DNA of 5,806 nt from Phycisphaerales bacterium (GTDB lineage: Bacteria > Planctomycetota > Phycisphaerae > Phycisphaerales > UBA1924), in assembly GCA_029260415.1 (NCBI GenBank), contig JAJDDH010000061.1, positions 1 to 5,806 of the forward strand, read 5' to 3'. The translations under genes and the position numbers were made by a program. Below, piece after piece: positions 1 to 5,209 of the stretch. The stretch's first letter is position 1; every line of letters begins with the position of its first letter. The notes beneath the pieces were generated by a model that was given only the letters and a program-made list of their open reading frames with translations, was not told where the DNA came from and ran no database searches.

Positions 1-154
1 AGCGGGAGTAGTCGTACTCGCCCTTGAACACGCCCGGGCTGGGCTGGACGTAGGTGGAGGTCTGGTAGACGGGCGTGCAGATGGCCCCGGTGGTGGGGTC
101 GGGGCTCTGGCCCGCGTGGATGCAGCGGGTGTTGAAACGCATCGAGTCGTGCAT
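1..154 (-). CDS. Cystathionine gamma-lyase/gamma-synthase family PLP enzyme, N-terminal 51 residues (runs off left edge)
   Basis: Partial gene with only the N-terminus present. Reading from the ATG at 154-152, the peptide begins MHDSMRFNTRCIHAGQ and continues through PDPTTGAICTPVYQTSTYVQ to EYDYSR at the edge. The IHAGQ.PDP.TGA...P.Y.TST order is the hallmark N-terminus of the Cys/Met-metabolism PLP-dependent family. The closing YDYSR is the segment whose Tyr and Arg contact the PLP phosphate of the neighbouring subunit in this family. The catalytic lysine lies outside the window. A GGAG 8 nt upstream supports this ATG; a second in-frame Met at codon 5 is less well placed. The gene follows the cystathionine beta-synthase gene by 27 nt on the same strand, so they are probably co-transcribed. 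From that context I infer cystathionine gamma-lyase (cystathionine to cysteine, 2-oxobutyrate and ammonia), but gamma-synthase or a related lyase cannot be excluded from 51 residues. Confidence 0.85.
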   Translation of the reverse strand, partial: MHDSMRFNTRCIHAGQSPDPTTGAICTPVYQTSTYVQPSPGVFKGEYDYSR

Positions 155-162
155 GGGGATCA

Positions 163-166
163 CTCC
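163..166 (-). promoter_or_regulatory. Shine-Dalgarno (GGAG) for the gamma-lyase family gene
   Basis: On the minus strand GGAG is followed by 8 nt (TGATCCCC) and then the ATG at 154-152. It lies in the 27-nt gap after the cystathionine beta-synthase stop codon and decides the start in favour of this ATG over the Met five codons in. Confidence 0.6.
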
Positions 167-181
167 GGGTCGGAGGCGGTG

Positions 182-1558
182 TCAGTTTCGTTTGGAGGCG
201 AGGTGCTCGACGAGGTCGATCTTGGAGATCACCCCGACGATCTGTGAGGCGTCCACCACGATCGCGGTGTGGTCCGACTCGAGGATGTGGTACAGCTCCG
301 CGATCCGCGCCTTGGGGAACACGAGCCCCGCGATGGGCGACGCGACGCTGTTCACGGGTGAGTCCTTCGTGACGCCCCCGTCGTGCAATCCGCGGAGCAG
401 GTCCAGCTCGTGCACGATCAGCTTCGCGGCGCCCGTGGAATCGACGAGCGGGATCTGGCTCACGCCGTGCTCACGCATGAGCGCTACGGCGTCGCCGATG
501 CTCGCGTCCGTGCTCGCGGTGATGATCGCGGGTCGGTCCCTGGTCAGCAGGTCCTCGACGAGCCCGAGGTTCTGGCGGTCGTCGAGCATGCCGTGGTCAC
601 GCATCCACTCGTCGGAGAGGTACTTGGAGATGTACCGACCCGCGTTGTCGGGCAGGACGCAGAGGATGGTCTTGCCCGGGCCGAGCTCCTTGGCCTTCTT
701 GACCGCAGCGTGGACGATCGAGCCGGACGAGCCGCCGCAGAACAGGCCCTCCTCACGGACGAGGCGCCTGGCCATGGTGAACGAGTCGTGGTCATCGACC
801 TGGACCATGTCGTCGATGTGGTCGAACTGCATCGCCTCGCACTTGATGTCCTCGCCGATGCCCTCGACCTTGTAGACGGAGGGGGTGGGCATCGTGCCCG
901 TGTGGAACAGGTGGTAGTGCACCGAGCCCAGGATGTCCACGCCGATAGTCGTCTTGGAGCTGTCCTGCTCCTTGATGTACTTCGCGGCGCCCGACATCGT
1001 CCCGCCCGTGCCCGTCGCGGCCATGAACACGTCGAAGTCCCCGCCCGACTGCTCCCAGACCTCCCGACCCGTCGAGTGGTAGTGCGCGTCCACGTTGAGC
1101 TGCGTGTGGTACTGATCGATGTAGAACGACCCGGGGGTCTCGGAGGCGATCCGCTTGGCGACGTTGACGTAGTGGTCGGGCGAGTCGCCCGGCACATCGG
1201 TGGGGGTGATGACCACCTCCGCGCCGAAGGCCTTCATCGAGTTGATTTTTTCCTGGCTCATCTTGTCGGGCATGGTGAAGACGCAGCGGTAGCCCTTGAC
1301 CGCCGCGGCCATCGCGACGCCCATGCCCGTGTTGCCCGAGGTGTTCTCCACGATGGTGCCGCCGGGCTTGAGGATGCCCTTGGCCTCGGCTTGCTCCACA
1401 ATGTAGTTGGCCATCCGGTCCTTGATCGAGCCGGCCGGGTTCATGTACTCGCACTTGGCCAGCACCGTCGCGGATCCGGGCTCGACGACCCGGTTGAGTT
1501 TGACCAGGGGGGTGCCCCCGATCGCCTGAAGAATGTTGTCGTACGGGCCCTGGTGCAT
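182..1558 (-). CDS. cbs: Cystathionine beta-synthase with C-terminal CBS-domain pair
   Basis: Predicted PLP enzyme of 458 residues that condenses serine with homocysteine to cystathionine, the first step of reverse transsulfuration; cytosolic. The fold-type II catalytic core spans about residues 5-325. PLP lysine K46 lies in NPAGSIKDR, the substrate loop is TSGNTG (73-78), the phosphate-binding loop is GTGGT (183-187), and GGSSGS (275-280) carries the serine that contacts the PLP ring nitrogen. VEGIGED (231-237) and KYLSDEWM (312-319) resemble animal cystathionine beta-synthase more than O-acetylserine sulfhydrylase. Residues about 343-395 and 400-455 form two CBS domains, the SAM-sensing module in the human enzyme; whether this one binds SAM is unknown. 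The N-terminal haem-binding extension of the human enzyme is absent, since homology starts at residue 5. The ATG at 1558-1556 has a strong GGAGG upstream. The gamma-lyase family gene follows 27 nt downstream. A cysteine synthase-like activity is the main alternative. Confidence 0.93.
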   Translation of the reverse strand: MHQGPYDNILQAIGGTPLVKLNRVVEPGSATVLAKCEYMNPAGSIKDRMANYIVEQAEAKGILKPGGTIVENTSGNTGMGVAMAAAVKGYRCVFTMPDKMSQEKINSMKAFGAEVVITPTDVPGDSPDHYVNVAKRIASETPGSFYIDQYHTQLNVDAHYHSTGREVWEQSGGDFDVFMAATGTGGTMSGAAKYIKEQDSSKTTIGVDILGSVHYHLFHTGTMPTPSVYKVEGIGEDIKCEAMQFDHIDDMVQVDDHDSFTMARRLVREEGLFCGGSSGSIVHAAVKKAKELGPGKTILCVLPDNAGRYISKYLSDEWMRDHGMLDDRQNLGLVEDLLTRDRPAIITASTDASIGDAVALMREHGVSQIPLVDSTGAAKLIVHELDLLRGLHDGGVTKDSPVNSVASPIAGLVFPKARIAELYHILESDHTAIVVDASQIVGVISKIDLVEHLASKRN

Positions 1559-1562
1559 GCTT

Positions 1563-1567
1563 CCTCC
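1563..1567 (-). promoter_or_regulatory. Shine-Dalgarno (GGAGG) for cystathionine beta-synthase
   Basis: On the minus strand GGAGG is followed by AAGC and the ATG at 1558-1556. The spacing is short (4 nt) but the core match is the strongest in the window. It fixes the start of this gene. Confidence 0.65.
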
Positions 1568-1639
1568 GTGATCGGGGCGGATCTCGCCCGGGTCCGGAGG
1601 ATACGCACCGCCCCCGGGGCATGCCCGCCCGCCCGCTGC

Positions 1640-1645
1640 TACCGT
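1640..1645 (+). promoter_or_regulatory. Possible -10 element (TACCGT) giving a leaderless transcript
   Basis: TACCGT fits the loose TAnnnT -10 pattern and ends 6 nt before the ATG at 1652. That is the distance expected if transcription starts at the ATG itself. The 11 nt before the ATG (ACCGTTGTTCT) contain no Shine-Dalgarno sequence, which agrees with a leaderless message. No clear -35 box accompanies it, so this is weak, inferential evidence. Confidence 0.25.
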
Positions 1646-1651
1646 TGTTCT

Positions 1652-2440
1652 ATGGATGTTTCACTTAATGGAAAGCACGCCCTCGTCTGCGGCTCGACCC
1701 AGGGCATCGGCCTCGCCTCCGCCCAGCAGCTCGCCTCGCTGGGCGCCAGCGTCACCCTCTTTGCCCGCTCCGAGGACCGTTTGCGCGAGGCGCTGGCCTC
1801 GCTCCCCGCGGTACCCGGCGGCTCGCACGACTGGATCGCCGCGGACTTCTCCGATCCGTCCGCCGTGACCGACGAGATCACCGCCAAGCTCTCTGACGGC
1901 GCGGCGTACCACATCCTCGTCAACAACACAGGAGGCCCCCCGGGCGGGCCCATCGAGAACGCGACACCCAAGGCCTTCCTCGCCGCCTTCAACCAGCACC
2001 TGATCAACAACCAGCTGCTCACCCAGGCCCTGCTGCCCGGATTCCGCGAGGCGAAGTACGGCAGGGTCATCAACATCATCTCGACGAGCGTGAAGGCGCC
2101 CATCCCCGGGCTGGGCGTGTCCAACACCATCCGCGCCGCCGTCGCCAACTGGGCCAAGACCCTCGCGGGCGAGGTCGCCAAGGACAACATCACCGTCAAC
2201 AACGTGCTGCCCGGGTTCACCGACACCGCGCGCCTGGAGTCGCTCTTCCGCACCAAGGCGGAGAAGACGGGCCAGAGCTTCGAGCAGGTCCGCGACGCGG
2301 CGCTCGCGGGCATCCCGGCCGGGCGCCTGGGCAGGCCCGAGGAGGTCGGCGCCGCGGTCGCGTTCCTGGCCACCCCCGCCGCGGCGTACATCAACGGTGT
2401 CAACATCCCCGTCGACGGCGGACGCACGCAGTCGCTCTAG
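1652..2440 (+). CDS. Atypical short-chain dehydrogenase/reductase (beta-ketoacyl-ACP reductase-like), first gene of the aminomuconate operon
   Basis: Predicted Rossmann-fold oxidoreductase of 262 residues, the usual length for classical SDRs. The nucleotide-binding glycine motif is CGSTQGIG (13-20), with Cys where Thr is usual. NNTGG (91-95) stands for NNAG, and the C-terminus has LPGFTDT (186-192) followed by NGVNIPVDGG (248-257). The catalytic tetrad Asn-Ser-Tyr-Lys is degenerate: counting spacing, Ser144 is kept, the Tyr position is Ser157, the Lys position is Arg161 and the Asn position is His116. From memory, this pattern matches the known BKR-like SDR subgroup that lacks a perfect tetrad, whose substrates are mostly unknown. 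The start is the ATG at 1652, because the glycine motif falls at the expected residue 13-20; the open frame further upstream is antisense to cystathionine beta-synthase. There is no Shine-Dalgarno sequence. The next gene starts 44 nt downstream. Its place suggests a role in tryptophan or aminomuconate breakdown, but that is inference. Confidence 0.85.
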   Translation: MDVSLNGKHALVCGSTQGIGLASAQQLASLGASVTLFARSEDRLREALASLPAVPGGSHDWIAADFSDPSAVTDEITAKLSDGAAYHILVNNTGGPPGGPIENATPKAFLAAFNQHLINNQLLTQALLPGFREAKYGRVINIISTSVKAPIPGLGVSNTIRAAVANWAKTLAGEVAKDNITVNNVLPGFTDTARLESLFRTKAEKTGQSFEQVRDAALAGIPAGRLGRPEEVGAAVAFLATPAAAYINGVNIPVDGGRTQSL

Positions 2441-2450
2441 TCCCTTGGTG

Positions 2451-2471
2451 GGGCCGGCTTCCTGCCGGCCC
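2451..2471 (+). other. Perfect 8-bp GC hairpin between the SDR and aldehyde dehydrogenase genes
   Basis: GGGCCGGC (2451-2458), loop TTCCT (2459-2463) and GCCGGCCC (2464-2471) form a perfect stem-loop that fills much of the 44-nt gap. No T-run follows, so it does not look like a standard intrinsic terminator. It ends 13 nt before the ATG at 2485. Possible roles are partial attenuation, mRNA stabilisation of one cistron, or being one copy of a dispersed intergenic palindrome. Confidence 0.6.
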
Positions 2472-2484
2472 GCTCCAGCAAGCC

Positions 2485-3954
2485 ATGCCCGACACCATCG
2501 CCAACCTCATCAACAACCGCTGCGAGCCCCCGCGCTCGGGCGCCTATATCGACACCATCGAGCCCGCGACCGGCAAGGCCTACGCGCAGATCCCCGACTC
2601 GAACGCCGACGACATCAACGCCGCGGTCGCCGCGGCGAAGGGCGCCTTCCCCGCGTGGGCCGCGACGCCCACACAGGAACGCTCCCGCCTGCTGCTCAGA
2701 CTCGCGGATCTGATCGAGCGCGACCTCGAGCCGCTCGCCCGCGCCGAGTCCGTTGACTCGGGCAAGCCCATCGCCCTGGCGCGGAGCGTGGACATCCCGA
2801 GAGCAGCCGAAAACTTCAGGTTTTTCGCGACCGCGATCCTCCACAGCGAGTCCGCGTCCCACCAGTCCAGCCTCCCCGGCCCGGACGGCGCGATCAACGC
2901 CCTCAACGTCACGCTCCGCCAGCCGCGCGGCGTCGCGGGCCTGATCTCCCCCTGGAACCTGCCGCTGTACCTGCTGACGTGGAAGATCGCCCCGGCGCTG
3001 GCGACGGGCAACACCGCCGTCGCCAAGCCCAGCGAGGTCACGCCCATGACGGCGTACCTGCTGAGCAAGCTCGCGGTCGAGGCGGGCCTGCCCCCGGGCG
3101 CGCTCAACATCGTGCACGGCATGGGCGCCACCGCCGGCGCCGCGCTCGTGTCGCACCCGGACGTGCCGACGGTCTCGTTCACGGGCGGCACCGAGACCGG
3201 TCGGGCCATCGCCCACGCGGGCGCCGACACGTTCAAGCGCATCTCGCTCGAACTCGGGGGCAAGAATCCCAACCTCGTCTTCGCCGACGCGGACCTGGGC
3301 AGGGCGATCCCCGAGTCCGTCCGGGCCGCGTTCAGCAACCAGGGCCAGATCTGCCTCTGCGGCTCGCGCATCCTCGTCGAGCGCTCTGTCCACGATCAGT
3401 TCGTCGATGGGCTCGTCGCGGGCGCTAAGGCCCGTCGCATCGGCGATCCCCACGACGAATCCACCGAGCACGGGGCGTTGGTCTCCGAGAACCACCTCAA
3501 CAAGGTCGATTCCTACGTCCAGCTCGCCCGCGAACTCGGCGGCGAGATCCGCTGCGGCGGGCGGCGCGCCCCGGCGCCCAACGACCGCTGCGCCAACGGC
3601 TACTTCTACGAACCCACCATCATCACGGGCCTCGATCCCGCCTGCCGCCCGCAGCAGGAAGAGATCTTTGGCCCCGTCGTCATCGTCACGCCCTTCGACA
3701 GCGAGGACGAGGCCCTGGCGATCGCCAACTCGACGCCCTTCGGGCTCGCTTCGATGGTCTGGACCAGCGACCTGACCCGCGCCCACCGCGTCAGCGCTGG
3801 GATCGACAGCGCCATCGTCTGGGTCAACTGCTGGATGCTCCGCGACCTCCGCACCCCATTCGGCGGCATGAAGCACTCGGGCCTGGGACGCGAGGGGGGC
3901 AAGGACGCGCTGAACTTCTTCACCGAGCCCAAGAACGTGTGCATCCGACTCTGA
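2485..3954 (+). CDS. amnC: 2-Aminomuconic 6-semialdehyde dehydrogenase (ALDH8A1/NbaE-like)
   Basis: Predicted NAD-dependent aldehyde dehydrogenase of 489 residues, a typical ALDH length, oxidising 2-aminomuconic semialdehyde to 2-aminomuconate; cytosolic. Catalytic residues are visible: oxyanion Asn158 in SPWNLP, general base Glu256 in LELGGKNPN, nucleophile Cys290 in NQGQICLCGSR, and EEIFGPV (392-398). The coenzyme motif FTGGTETG (232-239) is present. Assignment to this subfamily rests on NFRFFA (110-115) and VWVNCWMLRDLRTPFGGMK (445-463), which closely resemble human ALDH8A1. Arg112 and Arg453 appear to match the two substrate-binding arginines reported for the Pseudomonas fluorescens enzyme (R120 and R464 by my recollection of its numbering). 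The start is the ATG at 2485; no Shine-Dalgarno precedes it, and the hairpin at 2451-2471 lies just upstream. The RidA-family deaminase gene follows after 7 nt. A closely related hydroxymuconic semialdehyde dehydrogenase is the main alternative. The name nbaE is also used. Confidence 0.9.
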   Translation: MPDTIANLINNRCEPPRSGAYIDTIEPATGKAYAQIPDSNADDINAAVAAAKGAFPAWAATPTQERSRLLLRLADLIERDLEPLARAESVDSGKPIALARSVDIPRAAENFRFFATAILHSESASHQSSLPGPDGAINALNVTLRQPRGVAGLISPWNLPLYLLTWKIAPALATGNTAVAKPSEVTPMTAYLLSKLAVEAGLPPGALNIVHGMGATAGAALVSHPDVPTVSFTGGTETGRAIAHAGADTFKRISLELGGKNPNLVFADADLGRAIPESVRAAFSNQGQICLCGSRILVERSVHDQFVDGLVAGAKARRIGDPHDESTEHGALVSENHLNKVDSYVQLARELGGEIRCGGRRAPAPNDRCANGYFYEPTIITGLDPACRPQQEEIFGPVVIVTPFDSEDEALAIANSTPFGLASMVWTSDLTRAHRVSAGIDSAIVWVNCWMLRDLRTPFGGMKHSGLGREGGKDALNFFTEPKNVCIRL

Positions 3955-3961
3955 GCAACTC

Positions 3962-4402
3962 ATGACCAATGACCGCATCGACAGCCAGTCCGCCCCCGAG
4001 CCCGTGGGCGCCTACCCGCACGCCCGGCGCGTGGGCAGCACGCTCTACCTCTCGGGCGTCGGCCCGCGCCAGCGCGGCTCCAAGGACATCCCGGGCGTCA
4101 CGCTCGACGCGAGCGGGAACATGATCGACTACGACATCGAGGCCCAGTGCCGGGCCTGCTTCGACAACATCCGGAGCGTGCTCGACGACGCCGGGTCGAG
4201 CTTCGACAGGATTGTGGACGTGCTCGTCTTCCTGACGGACATGCGCCGCGACTTCCCGACTTACAACCGCGTCTACGCCGAGTACTTCGCGGGCGAGGGC
4301 AAGCCCAACCCGGCGCGGACCACCATCGAGATCTCTCGCCTGCCCCAGGGCGGAAACGCGCCCATCGCCATCGAGCTCAAGGTCATCGCAACGATCGGCT
4401 GA
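3962..4402 (+). CDS. amnD: 2-Aminomuconate deaminase, RidA (YjgF/YER057c/UK114) family
   Basis: Predicted 146-residue RidA-fold enzyme, probably a trimer, that would hydrolyse 2-aminomuconate to 4-oxalocrotonate and ammonia. Visible features are the N-terminal LYLSGVGPRQRGSKDIPGV segment (28-46), which is long and characteristic of the deaminase branch; QCRACFDNIRSVLDDAGSS (62-80); VFLTDM (89-94); YNRVYAEYF (101-109); and NPARTTIEI (116-124), containing the conserved active-site arginine R119. The C-terminus IAIELKVIA (135-143) is the typical RidA end. The gene starts 7 nt after the aldehyde dehydrogenase stop codon with no clear Shine-Dalgarno sequence, so translational reinitiation is likely. 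Pairing with the semialdehyde dehydrogenase that makes its substrate supports the specific function; sequence alone would allow a generic enamine/imine deaminase. Its stop is 3 nt from the stop of the opposing formamidase gene. The name nbaF is also used. Confidence 0.85.
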   Translation: MTNDRIDSQSAPEPVGAYPHARRVGSTLYLSGVGPRQRGSKDIPGVTLDASGNMIDYDIEAQCRACFDNIRSVLDDAGSSFDRIVDVLVFLTDMRRDFPTYNRVYAEYFAGEGKPNPARTTIEISRLPQGGNAPIAIELKVIATIG

Positions 4403-4405
4403 GTC

Positions 4406-5209
4406 CTAGCGCTTCTTCGAGCGGGCGGGCGCCTTCTTGCGGGTCGTCTTTCTCGCAGCGGCCTTCTTCTTGGGCTTGGCGGGCGCCTTGCGGGTGCTCG
4501 CCTTCTTGCTGGCCGTCCGCCCCGGGACGCTCGCACGCGCGACGGCCTTCGTCTTGGGCGCCGGCTCGCTTGGCAGCTCACGCAGCACCGCCCGGACCGG
4601 GCTGCCCTCGAACCCGACGAGCTTGAGCGGCAGCGCGATCAGCTCGTACCGTCCGACCGGGACCTTGCTCAGGTCCAGCCCCTCGATGATCGAGACGTCA
4701 CGCTTGAGACACGCCTGATGCGACTCGAGGCCCTTGGACGTGGGCGGGTCCACGCTGGGCACATCCACGCCCAGCAGACGCACGCCCTCGTCGCCCAGGC
4801 GTTCGATCAGCTCGGGCGAAACTGCGGCGTAGTCCTCGTTGAACGTCGTGTGCTCCGGCCAGCTGTTGGTCTTGAGCAGAACGCGCGTCTCGGTGATGTC
4901 GCCGATGATGTCGCTGGCGCTGAGGCGCTGCCCGGGCCACCAGCGGGTTTCCATGACCTGGCAGGGGCCCAGGTACAGCCCCAGGTCCTGCTGGTCCATG
5001 GTCCGGGCGCCGCTGCCGTAGTGGCTCGGGGCGTCCGCGTGGGCGCCCGCGTGGACGGTCGTCTGGAGCGTCGAGAGCGTGAGGTGCGCCCCGTCGTTCA
5101 TGTCCAGCAGGCGGTGACGGCGCAGCGGGCTGTCGCCCGGGAAGACCGCGATGTCGGGCGTCAGCGCGGGGGAGATGTCGTAGACCTTCAAATTCCTGGC
5201 GTTGCTCAT
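4406..5209 (-). CDS. kynB: Kynurenine formamidase (KynB, cyclase family) with histone H1-like basic C-terminal tail
   Basis: Predicted metal-dependent arylformamidase hydrolysing N-formyl-L-kynurenine to L-kynurenine and formate. The catalytic core is residues about 8-211: YDISPAL (10-16), FPGDSP (23-28), the signature VHAGAHADAPSHY (52-64), GVDVPSVDPP (147-156), ESHQACL (162-168) and SIIEGLDL (173-180). By spacing, H53, H57, D59, H164 and E176 correspond to the two-metal site of bacterial KynB, and H63 to its catalytic histidine. The core is complete at the family's usual length of about 210 residues. The protein then continues in frame for about 56 more residues. From 218 to 267 there are 14 Lys, 7 Arg and 12 Ala with no acidic residue (for example KAPAKPKKKAAARK), resembling histone H1 or AlgP-type tails. 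The ATG overlaps the monooxygenase stop (ATGA), and GGGGAG lies 8 nt upstream. It is the second gene after kynurenine 3-monooxygenase. Confidence 0.92.
   Translation of the reverse strand: MSNARNLKVYDISPALTPDIAVFPGDSPLRRHRLLDMNDGAHLTLSTLQTTVHAGAHADAPSHYGSGARTMDQQDLGLYLGPCQVMETRWWPGQRLSASDIIGDITETRVLLKTNSWPEHTTFNEDYAAVSPELIERLGDEGVRLLGVDVPSVDPPTSKGLESHQACLKRDVSIIEGLDLSKVPVGRYELIALPLKLVGFEGSPVRAVLRELPSEPAPKTKAVARASVPGRTASKKASTRKAPAKPKKKAAARKTTRKKAPARSKKR
4409..4558 (-). repeat. Low-complexity region encoding the Lys/Ala/Pro-rich tail of kynurenine formamidase
   Basis: These 150 bp encode residues 218-267. The degenerate KAPAK/KKAPA/RKKAPAR units produce recurring GCGCC and CTTCTT words on the plus strand. 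There is no perfect tandem repeat unit. Such tracts commonly expand and contract by slippage, so tail length may vary between relatives. Confidence 0.7.

Larger units (their letters stand above)
1559..1651. promoter_or_regulatory. Divergent intergenic region with presumed promoters for both flanking operons
   Basis: These 93 bp separate two divergently transcribed genes, so both promoters should lie here or just inside the coding regions. I see no convincing sigma-70 -35/-10 pair on either strand. On the minus strand TATCCT (1603-1598) could be a -10 element, about 39 nt before the cystathionine beta-synthase ATG, but no good -35 box precedes it. A perfect 10-bp palindrome GGGCATGCCC sits at 1617-1626 and could be an operator, although such palindromes arise easily in GC-rich DNA. 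No riboswitch or T-box structure was recognised, and there is no room for a large leader. Confidence 0.4.

Noticed and set aside
75..875. 266-codon open frame on the plus strand at the left end
   Set aside because: It overlaps, in antisense, the start of the gamma-lyase family gene and the C-terminal domains of cystathionine beta-synthase, both supported by motifs. Its Ser/Arg-rich translation has no recognisable domain.
383..1651. In-frame 423-codon extension upstream of the SDR, which would make a 685-residue fusion protein
   Set aside because: It lies antisense to the well-supported cystathionine beta-synthase gene, has Val/Arg/Asp-rich composition typical of the reverse strand of GC-rich genes, and shows no domain. 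The SDR glycine motif is at the normal position when counted from the ATG at 1652.
2451..2471. Hairpin read as an intrinsic terminator ending the SDR transcript
   Set aside because: No T-run follows the stem on the plus strand, and the next gene is co-directional and pathway-linked, so termination is not supported. It is kept only as a structural element.
2437..3978. 513-codon open frame on the minus strand opposite the aldehyde dehydrogenase
   Set aside because: The dehydrogenase on the plus strand has all catalytic motifs. The opposite frame is Arg/Gly/Val/Asp-rich with no recognisable domain, as expected from high-GC codon bias.
4273..4581. Arg/Pro-rich minus-strand frame overlapping the formamidase tail, considered as evidence that the tail comes from a frameshift into another gene
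   Set aside because: The formamidase frame runs uninterrupted from the core through the Lys/Ala tail to its own stop. The alternative frame is a compositional by-product of the same low-complexity DNA.
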